From assembly GCF_028368975.1 (NCBI RefSeq), contig NZ_JAQNDM010000002.1, positions 9,852,425 to 9,916,424 of the forward strand: a stretch of 64,000 bases of DNA, in the 5' to 3' direction. Below, in pieces: positions 6,710-15,208 of this stretch. The notes under the pieces are model-generated. The model worked only from the letters and a program-made list of their open reading frames with translations, was not told where the DNA came from and searched no databases. Positions within the stretch are counted from its first letter, which is position 1. The number at the start of each line of letters is the position of its first letter. Both the position numbers and the translations under genes were made by a program. The stretch comes from Stigmatella ashevillena. Its GTDB lineage: Bacteria > Myxococcota > Myxococcia > Myxococcales > Myxococcaceae.

Positions 6710-7591
6710 TCACAGGTATTGAAAACCAGTCATAAATATTGGAGTTTTACCACTATTGATTCTTTTCAGGGCACCAAGCTTTTTGCGTTTGACATCAACT
6801 TCCACATGAACGCCATCATTGGCAATAATAAATTTGAGGTGCGTTGGCTCCTCGCCATCCGTCCGATCACAGTGGTCAAAGTTGCCGGAATTCCAAATTA
6901 GGCTAAACCAACCATCCGCATCAATCGCCCATATTTGCACATACATGCCGTTCTTCGACCGCTTCACGGCGACCTCGGACTCCGATGCAGTCTCGCTGGA
7001 CCCAAGGTTAGCAGCGACAAGCGCAGTTGGATAACTGGCGCTCATAATATCACGAATAACAATAAAGACATGCAACGTCGAGCCTGTTGTATTTTTAACT
7101 GACACGAAACACTTATCGCCTGGTCGCTCAATAAGCCTCGCATCTTCCTTGGCCTCACTGCTGCGTGACGCTATCCAAAACCACGGCGTAGCATCATTGG
7201 TGCGATCAACATAGGCTAGGCCAGATTCGTTCCTTGTATCCCCCATATTACACCCCACCCACCAACGGCTCCAAAAGTACCCATATGACCATAGAGCTGA
7301 ATCCTCCATGCCTTCCCTAGTATTGTTCCCCCAGTACCACACATACGCCATCCAAAAATCCGGTTCACTCGAAACGTTGACTGTCGTCGAAGGAAACGAG
7401 TGCGGTCCGGCGAGGAAGTAGTTCACGTCGATCTGCCCGCTTGTGCCACTCTGATGAATAAGCAGCATCGCTGCTGCCCGATCAGACTTCGAGCGCATCT
7501 CGATAGGGAAACTCCGAGGATTAGTCCCCAGAGCGGGGCATGTAACTACGAGCGGTGACCTTATATCCGCAAGGCGTTTAACGGCACTCAT
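6710..7591 (-). CDS. Unknown protein, AT-rich accessory gene
   Basis: 293 residues with a strong ribosome-binding site (AAGAGGGAAAGAG) before ATG 7591. I do not recognise a family. The protein has no signal peptide or membrane segment. It is rich in Trp, Tyr and Phe (WMAYVWYWGNN, YGYFWSRWWVGCN, TPWFWIASRS) and in alternating beta-type sequence (LHVFIVIRDI, MYVQIWAIDADGWFSLIWN), suggesting a beta-sandwich. Base composition is visibly more AT-rich than in every neighbour, a sign of recent transfer. It lies inside the segment bounded by tRNA-like copies B and C, together with the GHKL ATPase. Confidence 0.7.
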   Translation of the reverse strand: MSAVKRLADIRSPLVVTCPALGTNPRSFPIEMRSKSDRAAAMLLIHQSGTSGQIDVNYFLAGPHSFPSTTVNVSSEPDFWMAYVWYWGNNTREGMEDSALWSYGYFWSRWWVGCNMGDTRNESGLAYVDRTNDATPWFWIASRSSEAKEDARLIERPGDKCFVSVKNTTGSTLHVFIVIRDIMSASYPTALVAANLGSSETASESEVAVKRSKNGMYVQIWAIDADGWFSLIWNSGNFDHCDRTDGEEPTHLKFIIANDGVHVEVDVKRKKLGALKRINSGKTPIFMTGFQYL

Positions 7592-7667
7592 TTCTCTTTC
7601 CCTCTTTACAAATGCGCCTGTGCCGACGTGTGATCGGCCGCCGGTGCGGCGCGGTAATCATCAGCAT

Positions 7668-7688
7668 TATAGCAGTGACCATGCTATA
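7668..7688. promoter_or_regulatory. Inverted repeat upstream of the AT-rich gene
   Basis: TATAGCA and TGCTATA separated by 7 nt, centred about 87 bp upstream of the unknown gene at 6710-7591. It could be an operator or a remnant structure. No regulator for it is identified. Confidence 0.3.
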
Positions 7689-8034
7689 GCTCCTCTCGAT
7701 TGTGATACTGTCGTCGCCCCACTTCGCCGCGCCTTTGTTATCAGGGAGAACGGGAGAAAGGACTAGAGAGGGGCGGCGGCCAAGGCTGTTAGCCGCGTCG
7801 CCTTTGCCACTTCGCGATACCGCAGCCTAGCCCCAGCCCTCCCCGCCCGGCCTGCTGCGGGGCAATGAGCGACACGCCGCGCAAGCGCGAGCCCCCGGCC
7901 TCCAGGTGCTCTTTGCCGTGTCAGCTTGGCTTTCCATCGGTTTCGCATGGACACCGTGGAGGCGTCTCCGATCCGTGCGTCGGGCGCGCTCCAGTAGATC
8001 GATACGCTGCCTCTTTGGTGGCGAACTGTCCCAT
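7689..8034. other. Intergenic, no gene seen
   Basis: About 350 bp between the ATPase stop and the start side of the unknown gene. No frame with a ribosome-binding site or recognisable domain was found on either strand. Composition returns to GC-rich. Confidence 0.4.
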
Positions 8035-9951
8035 CTATGTAGATCCGCGAGCCTTGCCGAACTTGCTTCCGAGCCGCGTGGTAATAATCGCGTCCTCTGT
8101 GACCAGCCCAAGCAATGCCATCGTCAATGCGTGAGGCGAGCGCAACTCCTTGTCCACCTCCTGTGAAGGAAGAAGGGAGCGAAGGTACTCGGAGTGAGCG
8201 ACTTTGGCGACAGCGACCTCTTTGTAGACGTTCAGAACCTCGACTCCTATCTGCTCGGCAAAGTGGTCCGGGTACTGAGACTGGTAATGATCGATCTGCT
8301 GAGTGAGTACTGGATGCTCCACATTTAGAAGCACTACGCCACCAGGGAACTCTGGGTCATGGGGCTGCCAAGCCGCGAGCAACCCCTTGTGCTCCATGTC
8401 CTCGGCTTTGACGGCTCTACAATGAGGTAGTCCACCACCCACACGAGTTGGACGCGCTGGAACATTGCCAGGAACAGAGCCTATTCGCTCTTGACCTGCG
8501 GTCCCTCCAACTCCGCCAGAAGAGCCGCTGCTGCTACTACCTTTCGTAGCAGCCGTTGAACCGGACGACTTCTCCCCCCTCTGAACGGGCTTGACGGTTG
8601 CTCCTCCTGACTGTTGAGCAACAAGGCGGGTCATCTTCCATCGTGAGCCGAAGCGCTCGATGAGTCGGTCTCGCCATGCTTCATCATCGATAGACTTGGC
8701 ATCACCCGCCCTCGCTTCTGCAAGAGCCTTTCTAACCGCATCGGGCATCCTGTCTGCAAACTCATTCGCCCACTCATTGATTGGCAGGTCGTCTCCCGCA
8801 TTGGGCCCACCCCGAAGCTTGAGCGCGTTGCGATCCGTGGTTGGGAAAACTCCACGCCGCGTCTTGGGATCGAACTCCTGTGGACGAAACACTGCCCATA
8901 GGCGCTGACGAACGGGAGTGCTGCTCACGCCAAGTGCACGGTAGACTGAGTGATGGGTCTGATAGTTATACAATTCGTTCTTATACAACGCAGCAATGAA
9001 CCCGTACTGAGGAGCATAGCCGTGGACCTGCGGTCGCCCTCCTGACCAGAGAAACCAATCAACATTGGTTCCATCACTGAGTTCGATCGTCCCCTTGTCG
9101 GCTAACTTACCGCCTTCAAAACCGCTTGGATATTCGATCCAATGGCGAGCGCCCTGAATGAGCCGCTTCGTATTCGCCCGCGTCTCGTCGGTACGAGCCT
9201 CCTTTTCGCTCCGTGGCCACTTAGACTTGGTGTCAGAGCGGAAGTTATCAACATAAACCTCAACCCCCGCGGGGAACGTCCAAATTCGTTGGTTGAGGTA
9301 CTTTGCCACACCGTGCACACCCGCCTCTCCGCGGTTTGGATCTCCAAGCACGGTGTCCTCTTGCGCGCTATTTCCCAGAAGTACAACGACTGTGCCATGC
9401 TCTTTGAGCCACGGCGGCTTGATAGCGGCCCAATCGCAACCGTGCTCAGGATCGTTGAATGGACGAACGACAGTTTCGATAGTCGTTACTCCACTATCGT
9501 CCTCAGCGTCCAGATAACGGAGACCATACTCACCCGTATCAGGGTCACGTTGGAGCCATACCATCGAAGGATCCCCGTTGACCCAGGACACGACAACCAC
9601 CCCATGAGTGTTCCAGGGCAGGATCGAGGTCTTCGACCCCACGCCAAAGTTCTCAGCCTCACCACCAATTGGCTTTCCTCCACCGCCGAACGTGTTGAAG
9701 AATTCGATTAGTTGCTCGGAGGTCATCCCATTGCCATTATCAGCGATGAGTCGGCGATATACGCCCTTCGACTCAACTGCCTGCCATTCGATGCCATACT
9801 CAATTCGGGTGGCATTGGCTTCGATAGAGTTGATGAGAGTCTCGCGAACCCACTGAAAGGCGCCACCTTCACGGTATGTCCTCTCGATGAAATGCTGGGT
9901 GCCAGCGGCCTTCATCGGGGAAAGACGACTCGACGACCTTTTTGCCACCAT
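8035..9951 (-). CDS. GHKL (MORC/Hsp90-like) ATPase
   Basis: The start is taken at ATG 9951 (AAGGA upstream); a GTG at 10026 would add an unlikely 25 residues. 638 residues. The N-terminal ATP-binding Bergerat fold shows the N-box RETLINSIEANAT (Asn41), DNGNGM (G1 box), FNTFGGGGKPIG (lid) and FGVGSKTSIL (G2 box). The middle is an uncharacterised alpha/beta region. A Ser/Gly linker (about residues 485-515) then joins a C-terminal domain of ~125 residues. Stand-alone GHKL proteins of this type have been linked by comparative genomics to restriction or defence loci and to MORC origins. A defence role here is inferred only from the accessory setting beside tRNA-like repeats. Confidence 0.8.
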   Translation of the reverse strand: MVAKRSSSRLSPMKAAGTQHFIERTYREGGAFQWVRETLINSIEANATRIEYGIEWQAVESKGVYRRLIADNGNGMTSEQLIEFFNTFGGGGKPIGGEAENFGVGSKTSILPWNTHGVVVVSWVNGDPSMVWLQRDPDTGEYGLRYLDAEDDSGVTTIETVVRPFNDPEHGCDWAAIKPPWLKEHGTVVVLLGNSAQEDTVLGDPNRGEAGVHGVAKYLNQRIWTFPAGVEVYVDNFRSDTKSKWPRSEKEARTDETRANTKRLIQGARHWIEYPSGFEGGKLADKGTIELSDGTNVDWFLWSGGRPQVHGYAPQYGFIAALYKNELYNYQTHHSVYRALGVSSTPVRQRLWAVFRPQEFDPKTRRGVFPTTDRNALKLRGGPNAGDDLPINEWANEFADRMPDAVRKALAEARAGDAKSIDDEAWRDRLIERFGSRWKMTRLVAQQSGGATVKPVQRGEKSSGSTAATKGSSSSGSSGGVGGTAGQERIGSVPGNVPARPTRVGGGLPHCRAVKAEDMEHKGLLAAWQPHDPEFPGGVVLLNVEHPVLTQQIDHYQSQYPDHFAEQIGVEVLNVYKEVAVAKVAHSEYLRSLLPSQEVDKELRSPHALTMALLGLVTEDAIITTRLGSKFGKARGST

Positions 9952-10052
9952 GGCGCTGCTGTCCTTGCCTATGCACGAGGCTTTGAACTTGGGCTTGGAC
10001 GGAACTGCCCAGGCCCACAGGGGCACATTACTATGAGGACTTCCTGCTTCAA

Positions 10053-10136
10053 TTTGGAGGCGGTTGGAATCGACCCCGCAACAAGGCGGCAGGTCGCGCT
10101 GTTACCGGCTAACGCCTTGATCTCACACCGGATCGC
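10053..10136 (-). repeat. tRNA-like repeat, copy C
   Basis: Shares with copy B the T-loop block (GGAATCGA, then CCCCGCAACAAGGCGG) and an identical 38-bp block starting CAGGTCGCGCTGTTACCGG, but lacks the 15-nt segment. CAAGGCG and CGCCTTG can pair around an inner GTTA/TAAC hairpin. The repeat lies about 100 bp upstream of the ATPase start on one side and within about 20 bp of the next gene's first open codon on the other. It marks the right edge of the accessory segment. Confidence 0.6.
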
Positions 10137-10180
10137 TCCCCATACGCAGGCTGCACCTGTCCTTCGAAGAGCTCCGGGGC

Positions 10181-11458
10181 TTGGCGAGCGCCGATCTCCA
10201 GCCGCCGATCGTGGTCCATCAGAACGGTCAGCCCCAGGTCTACGGGACCCTGAAAACGCTCCTCGATCATTTCAAGAGCACCCCAGGGCTCACCGAGCGC
10301 GCCACCTGCTTCTTCAGCCCCAGCGGGAGTGGCAATATCGCCGTCCTTGGCTGGGATCACGCGATGGTGATCAAGCGGCTGCAGGGTCGATACTGCGTGA
10401 CGGACATCTACGCGCACTTCGGCAAGACCCGCTCCTCGCCGGCGCAACCCATCTTTGGGCATGTCTCGCTCGGGAGACCGATCGAGCGGCTCGACAGTGG
10501 CAGGGGAGTCAGCAACTTCTCGTTCCATCCGCACCCGTGCAAGAGCTGCAAGGGCGAGTGCAGGTGGGTGCGTGTCGCGCTCCCTCAGCCCGTGCACATC
10601 GATCGCGTCGTCACCTTCCAAGCCAGCTCCTGCTCGGTGTGCATCCTCCATCACCAGAACAACAGCGAGATCGTCATCTCGCACATGGACGACGGGCCGC
10701 CCATCCCTGTCGGGCATATCTACCGTCAAATCTTCGGGCCGCCGACCTTCCCGCTGCACGTGATCGCTTCGGTGTTCCCGGACTTCGGCGAGATGCAAAA
10801 GGTGGCGCAGAGCTGCGCCGTGGTCGGCGCCGAGCCGATCTTCTTTCGCCGCGGGCCGATGACACCTGATGGTTCGTCCGCCTACCTCGGTTGGAGTAAC
10901 CTCGAGTCTGGGATCCTCTTCCCGCCGGCGGCGCCCTGCGCCACGTTCCTCGGGGTCGTCGGCGCGGCGCAGGTCTACAAGACGGCCATCGTGAAAGAGC
11001 TGCTGAGGTACGGCCCCTCTCGCACGCTCGTACCGACCGCGTTCCAGGGCTTGAGGGGCTGGACTCATCACGGGCTCAGGCTCGATCATATCCTCCACAT
11101 GACGGAGCATGAGCTGACCAACCTCAGCGTGACGCTCCACGGGACACAGTTCGGCCTCACCCACCTGTTTCTGGCCAACCAGATTGGCTTGGCGCTGTTC
11201 GCGCTCAATCGGTCCGGTTCCGAGCTGCCGCGCCTCAAGTCGGCGAACGAGACGAGCTACTCCGCCGCGGGGCTCCGAGCGCTGCTCATCTATGCCCACA
11301 TCTCGGATGGCGTGAAGAACGAGAAATTGATCGCGGAGGTCGTCGAGCTCATCGAGACGCTGACACCCCTCCTGCAGTTCGCGTTTGCCGTCCCGCTGAA
11401 CCCTGCGACGCGCCAAGTCATGAGGGAGGCGCTGGGCAGACTGCGGAGGCCGAGCTGA
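10181..11458 (+). CDS. Unknown Cys-motif protein, start probably lost
   Basis: The frame is open from 10121 to 11458. There is no ATG or GTG near the beginning; TTG 10181 is only the first usable codon, and the protein-like text already runs upstream (RRLHLSFEELRGL). The gene may therefore be 5'-truncated by the tRNA-like repeat ending at 10136, or start at an unusual codon. About 425 residues. HPHPCKSCKGECRW (~112-125) and ASSCSVCILHH (~150-160) give two CxxC pairs suggesting a zinc site. The C-terminal half is helical with no recognised domain. A 435-aa open frame on the opposite strand is lower-quality, Arg-rich shadow. Confidence 0.6.
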   Translation: MASADLQPPIVVHQNGQPQVYGTLKTLLDHFKSTPGLTERATCFFSPSGSGNIAVLGWDHAMVIKRLQGRYCVTDIYAHFGKTRSSPAQPIFGHVSLGRPIERLDSGRGVSNFSFHPHPCKSCKGECRWVRVALPQPVHIDRVVTFQASSCSVCILHHQNNSEIVISHMDDGPPIPVGHIYRQIFGPPTFPLHVIASVFPDFGEMQKVAQSCAVVGAEPIFFRRGPMTPDGSSAYLGWSNLESGILFPPAAPCATFLGVVGAAQVYKTAIVKELLRYGPSRTLVPTAFQGLRGWTHHGLRLDHILHMTEHELTNLSVTLHGTQFGLTHLFLANQIGLALFALNRSGSELPRLKSANETSYSAAGLRALLIYAHISDGVKNEKLIAEVVELIETLTPLLQFAFAVPLNPATRQVMREALGRLRRPS

Positions 11459-11509
11459 TCAGAAATTGCTCCCTCACGCAGGCTCATACACGGCGACGGC
11501 CACCCCGTA

Positions 11510-11896
11510 TCACGGTGACGGAGCCAGACAGGCGTAGACGGTGAAGACCACGTCGGCGCCGAGGCCTGCGGCGCGGGCCAACACTGTTGAGGACAACCGG
11601 AAGGCCGCGTCGTGCGGCGAGGCTCCGGACTGGATGCCGACGTCCAGAGTTCGCGCTGTGCACTGCGCCCACTCCTCGCGAGCCTCCGCCGGGAGGGCGT
11701 CGATGAGCGACAACAGCTGTTCCACCGCCTCCTCAGGCGAGGAGGGTTGCTCGGCGAGCTCCAGGCTCGCGCCCCCACCCTCATTGTTCAGCACAATGAC
11801 CGATTCGCCGAGCGCGGCCAGCGGCCTGGAGACGCCCACCTGGCTCTCAAGAATGAGGTCGACATTGAGGAACGCGGTCTCCGCGAGCGTTGTCAT
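11510..11896 (-). CDS. Unknown small acidic protein
   Basis: 128 residues from ATG 11896, preceded by a GGAGGAGACGCACC-type ribosome-binding site. No recognised domain. The N-terminal half is beta-like (FLNVDLILESQVGV, SVIVLNNEGGG). The C-terminal half is helical and acidic (PEEAVEQLLSLIDALPAEAR) and ends with an Ala-rich hydrophobic helix. There is no signal peptide. It lies downstream of and co-directional with the DUF3052-like gene. The function is unknown. Confidence 0.55.
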   Translation of the reverse strand: MTTLAETAFLNVDLILESQVGVSRPLAALGESVIVLNNEGGGASLELAEQPSSPEEAVEQLLSLIDALPAEAREEWAQCTARTLDVGIQSGASPHDAAFRLSSTVLARAAGLGADVVFTVYACLAPSP

Positions 11897-11914
11897 GGTG
11901 CGTCTCCTCCGCGC

Positions 11915-12055
11915 TCACTTGGCGGGAGTGAATTTGCAGTGCCCCAGGCAGCCCCGGCAGATCTTCGGAGCCTTCTCGCGAGCATCCGCTTGGCACGACG
12001 CCGTGTTCGTGCCCGTCCCTTTGTAGGGTTCCTTGCAGCGGCCATCCTTGCGCAA
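11915..12055 (-). CDS. Possible Cys-rich micro-protein
   Basis: 46 residues from TTG 12055 (LRKDGRCKEPYKGTG...). Five cysteines include C-x2-C-x3-C near the end (ICRGCLGHCKFTPAK). The upstream frame stays open into the DUF3052-like gene, and no ribosome-binding site stands out, so the start is uncertain. I include it because the Cys spacing looks selected and it fills an otherwise empty gap between co-directional genes. It could be spurious. Confidence 0.3.
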   Translation of the reverse strand: MRKDGRCKEPYKGTGTNTASCQADAREKAPKICRGCLGHCKFTPAK

Positions 12056-12086
12056 CTCGGAAGGGCTTGCCGTCTCGTGTTTCCAC

Positions 12087-12437
12087 TCACTTTGCTGGAC
12101 GGAAGCGCATGGCGCTCCAGACGGCGTCGATTGCCACCAAGCGCACTCCCTGGATGCCTTGTGTCTCCAAGTGATTCCAGAGCACGTCCCGGTTGAGATC
12201 CGTTCCCAGGAGCTTGGCCTTGGGGTACGCCGCCCAGGCGAGGCGATCCTCCTTCGCCGCCGCGATGAGGGGGGCGCACTTCGCATCCACCTCGGCGAGC
12301 GTCTTGACGAAGACGAGGATGGCCTCTGCTTGGGTGGATGTCGTGACCGTGACGTCGTCCAGGTCGATGTCCGCGGGCTTGCCCACGACGCGGACCTTCA
12401 TTCCATCCTTGAGGTTCAGTTTCTTCGCGAGGCTCAT
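12087..12437 (-). CDS. DUF3052-like small protein
   Basis: 116 residues: MSLAKKLNLKDGMKVRVVGK, then an ILVFVKTLAEVDAK segment, APLIAAAKEDRLAWAAYPKA and a C-terminal VWSAMRFRPAK. The K-L-x-L-K-x-G-x-x-V...W-x-x-YPK pattern fits the DUF3052 family of small cytosolic proteins, recalled from memory without a search. The biochemical role is unknown. A GGAT-type ribosome-binding site is weak. It is probably co-transcribed with the hemerythrin gene upstream (114-bp gap) or autonomous. Confidence 0.6.
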   Translation of the reverse strand: MSLAKKLNLKDGMKVRVVGKPADIDLDDVTVTTSTQAEAILVFVKTLAEVDAKCAPLIAAAKEDRLAWAAYPKAKLLGTDLNRDVLWNHLETQGIQGVRLVAIDAVWSAMRFRPAK

Positions 12438-12550
12438 GGGAGGCCTGATGAATCCTCAGCAAGCCTCTTCTTGTCCAACGGTATTGAGCGCCACCTGGAG
12501 GGGAGCCCAAGAAGGCAGGAGGCAGTGATGCCCCCCGCCTCCGCTCTGCC

Positions 12551-13204
12551 TTACATCGGAGCGTGGTGCTCGGCGTTCAGGGTGGGGAGGGGCATGATGC
12601 CCTTCACTCCGCCCTTCTTGGATGCCTTTCGGGTGGGCTTCCGGGAGGTGCTGGCCTTGCGGCGCACGGCTCGGACGGCATCCCGGCCCATGTCGAGCAC
12701 GGCGGACACGGCCCCTGCCACCACATTGCCCGGCGGAGTATCCGGAGACCTGGGGTGAGGGCGGGTGGGCGCGGCCTTCTTGGCCAGCGTCAACGCGTTC
12801 GCCATCTCCCTGAGTTCGCGGGGGGTGAAGGCCTTGCGCACCTGGGGGAACAGTTCCTCCTCTTCCTCGGTGACGTGGTGGCGGATGCTCTCCATCAGCA
12901 CACTCACCTTGGCATCGAAGCGCTCGGCGTCGGCCGGCAGGGAATCCAGCTCCGAGAGCAACCACTTCGCCACGTGGTGCTCCTCGAGCGCCTCGAGTAC
13001 CTGGGGCTCGAGCTTTTCGGCCTTGGCACGCACCGCTGGATAGAAGACCACCTCCTCGATGGCCGCGTGAACGGCCAGCTCGCGGATGATCTGATCGACC
13101 AGCTTGCGCTTGAGCTTCTTGGCGCTGTCACCTGCTTTTTCGAACTTGCGGAAGAGCGTCTCCACCGTCTTGTGGTCCGCTTTCAAGAGCGCGATGGCAT
13201 CCAT
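12551..13204 (-). CDS. Hemerythrin HHE-domain protein
   Basis: 217 residues. A four-helix HHE domain occupies about residues 1-140, with iron-ligand candidates in LKADHKTVETLF, HAAIEEVVFYPAV, EEHHVAKWLL and IRHHVTEEEEELFP. Such proteins carry a diiron site for O2/NO sensing or stress. The C-terminal 75 residues are an unusual basic tail (AVRRKASTSRKPTRKASKK) that could bind nucleic acid or the membrane surface. No signal peptide. Start ATG 13204 has GAGGGAGGGAC upstream. Confidence 0.85.
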   Translation of the reverse strand: MDAIALLKADHKTVETLFRKFEKAGDSAKKLKRKLVDQIIRELAVHAAIEEVVFYPAVRAKAEKLEPQVLEALEEHHVAKWLLSELDSLPADAERFDAKVSVLMESIRHHVTEEEEELFPQVRKAFTPRELREMANALTLAKKAAPTRPHPRSPDTPPGNVVAGAVSAVLDMGRDAVRAVRRKASTSRKPTRKASKKGGVKGIMPLPTLNAEHHAPM

Positions 13205-13369
13205 CGGGTCCCTCCCTCTTCATGAGGCATTCCCGTCCTTCGGGATGTGCCTGTTTGCTGAGGAAGTTGGCGACGCTTCACGCCATATGCCGGAAAACGG
13301 GTGAGAGCGGGGCTCGTCAGGCAGGTGGGCAGGCAAGCGTTCGGGGGCAGCGTGTCTGGCTCAACGCCC

Positions 13370-14224
13370 CTACAAGGCCGCGGGGGATTGCAGGAGGCGT
13401 CCGCCCTTGAAGCCGCGCAGGCGCACATACCGCGTGAAGTCCCGGAGAAACGCCTCGGAGGGGAGCCCCACGGTGCTGGCGAAGGCCGTTTGGAAGTCGG
13501 GCCCCTGGCGCATCGCGTGGATCAGCCGTTTCACCGTGTCCTGTCCGTAGCGGTTCATGAGGAAGACGAAGGCGTGGTGGGCCGCGCCATACGCCACCTG
13601 CATCTGCTGCTCGAAGAGTTCTTCTGGCTGAAGCAACGGCTCCCAGTCCGGGTTGTCCTCCAGGGTCCGGGCGAGCTGCTCCAGCGTGGGCCAGCGGTAG
13701 GCCTGCTCCGCCGTGTACGAGGCCATGCCCTCTCGGAACCACGCGGGGATCTTCTTCTGGGTCCAATCGCTGGAGGAGGCGGCGAGCTGGAACATCACCG
13801 TGTGGGTCAGCTCGTGGAGCAGCAACTCATCCAAGTCCCGTTGCGAGGCCTTCAGGGGATGCCAGGTGTCCGGGGCCTGTACGTCCAGCAGATCGTAGCG
13901 CGCCCAGGCCCGCAGCCACTCGTAGCCGGAGCGGCCCGTGGCCCGCTCCAGGGCGCCATGGTCTGGCTGGAGGCGCACCGTGACGGGCTGGGTGAGCCGC
14001 CCCCACTGCGTGAGCCGGGGGGTGGCGTTTTCGATGGCCACCTGGAGCATCGCCGCCTCCCCTTCCTTCCGGGAGGGGGATTCGAGGATGAAGACGCCCA
14101 GGCCTGTTTCGAGGGGGGCCGCCTGCGCGGCCAGCGCCGAGCGTGGGCCCAGGCACCCGGTTCCCAGCAGCAGGCAGAGCGCCGCGACGAGTCCTGCCCG
14201 GATGTGGCTCCTTGCTCCCGTCAC
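13370..14224 (-). CDS. Exported zinc metallopeptidase (gluzincin-like)
   Basis: The start is set at GTG 14224 (GAGTGAGGAA upstream, just after the preceding gene's stop at 14232); the frame extends further but would overlap that gene. 284 residues. Signal peptide with LLLGTGC (possible lipobox). The catalytic motif HELTHTV (HExxH) is followed about 20 residues later by PAWFREGMASY, the third-ligand Glu block of the Peptidase_MA-like family. The N-terminal region is beta-rich. It probably acts on periplasmic or surface proteins. It forms an operon with the AlkP-superfamily gene. Confidence 0.8.
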   Translation of the reverse strand: MTGARSHIRAGLVAALCLLLGTGCLGPRSALAAQAAPLETGLGVFILESPSRKEGEAAMLQVAIENATPRLTQWGRLTQPVTVRLQPDHGALERATGRSGYEWLRAWARYDLLDVQAPDTWHPLKASQRDLDELLLHELTHTVMFQLAASSSDWTQKKIPAWFREGMASYTAEQAYRWPTLEQLARTLEDNPDWEPLLQPEELFEQQMQVAYGAAHHAFVFLMNRYGQDTVKRLIHAMRQGPDFQTAFASTVGLPSEAFLRDFTRYVRLRGFKGGRLLQSPAAL

Positions 14225-14231
14225 GCGTTCC

Positions 14232-15167
14232 TCACTCCACGGCCAGCCAGCGCAACACCGTGCGGCCCACATCGGCCACGGTGGCCAGCGCCTCCAGTTC
14301 TGGCGCGGGCGGCCCGAAATAGAGCACGGGCACGGGGTTCAGGGTGTGGCTCCGCGTGGAGAGATCCTCCACATTCCCATGGTCGCTGCAGATGAGGATC
14401 CGGGCATCCTCTGGCCGGGAAGCGATCAGCTCCCGTGTGAAGTGCTCGAAGGTGTCCAGGGCACTCAGGGCCGCCTCGAAGTCCTGGGCGTGCCCGGCCT
14501 CGTCCGCCAGGTAGTGCTCGAAGAAGGTGAAGTCCATCCCCTCGGCCACCCGCCAGAAGATGCGCGCGGCCTCCTCGGGCGTGCGCTGGGGCAGGGTGAG
14601 GCCCCGGTTCAGGGCCCGCTGGCCGGTGATGTCGTGAGAGAGGCCCTCTCCCCCCCGGGCGTCGTCCAATGTGCGCAAGGGGACCTTCCCGGCAGCGAAG
14701 GCCAGGGTGGAGGCGGAGGGCTTCAGGCGGCGCAGCGCGGCGGGGGGAAAGGTGAACTCGGGGGGCGAGGTGGAGGCGCGGCGGGGCAGCTTCAGCGCAT
14801 CCAGGTAGGAGGCCGGGTAGGTGTTGGCGAAGGTGGCCGAGCGGCCCGCGGCCACCAGCCGTTTGACGAGGGAGCGCTCGGAGAGCAGTCCCTGAAGGGG
14901 GGCATTGGGGTAGCCCAGCACGTGGCGGCGGATGAGGGCCGGGGCAGGCTCTCCGGTGAGCAGGGCGGTCTGGTTGGAGGCCGACTGGGGACGCCCCTCC
15001 ACGCCGAACGTGGTGTCCACGGGGTGGTATTGTCCGTTTTCCGGAAGGCGGGGCCCGGACGCCTCGCCGAACCGGGAGAGCAGGTGCTCTCTCCGGGCCA
15101 GCGGGTTGATGGAGGGGTCCTTCCGGCCTACTCCCACACCATCGATGAAGAGGAGGGCGACGCGCAC
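14232..15167 (-). CDS. AlkP-superfamily metalloenzyme (iPGM/PPM-like)
   Basis: I prefer GTG 15167 (VRVALLFIDGVGVGRKD) as the start; a GTG at 15206 is possible but would leave 2 bp to the divergent gene. About 311 residues. Metal-binding motifs of the alkaline phosphatase superfamily are visible: FIDGVG (first Asp), SASNQTALLTG (nucleophile region, Ser/Thr), FFEHYLADEAGHAQDF (Asp...His) and ICSDHGNVEDLS (DH). The pattern is closest to cofactor-independent phosphoglycerate mutase or phosphopentomutase relatives, but it is much shorter than iPGM, so the substrate is unknown. It is followed by the metallopeptidase gene. Confidence 0.75.
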   Translation of the reverse strand: MRVALLFIDGVGVGRKDPSINPLARREHLLSRFGEASGPRLPENGQYHPVDTTFGVEGRPQSASNQTALLTGEPAPALIRRHVLGYPNAPLQGLLSERSLVKRLVAAGRSATFANTYPASYLDALKLPRRASTSPPEFTFPPAALRRLKPSASTLAFAAGKVPLRTLDDARGGEGLSHDITGQRALNRGLTLPQRTPEEAARIFWRVAEGMDFTFFEHYLADEAGHAQDFEAALSALDTFEHFTRELIASRPEDARILICSDHGNVEDLSTRSHTLNPVPVLYFGPPAPELEALATVADVGRTVLRWLAVE

Positions 15168-15208
15168 GGGCTCTGACTGTATCCTCGAATTCCTCGGCTC
15201 CGTCACCT

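Noticed and set aside
10109-11416. A 435-residue minus-strand frame opposite the Cys-motif protein
   Set aside because: Low-complexity Arg/Glu/Asp-rich translation with no domain. The plus-strand frame has natural residue order and Cys motifs.
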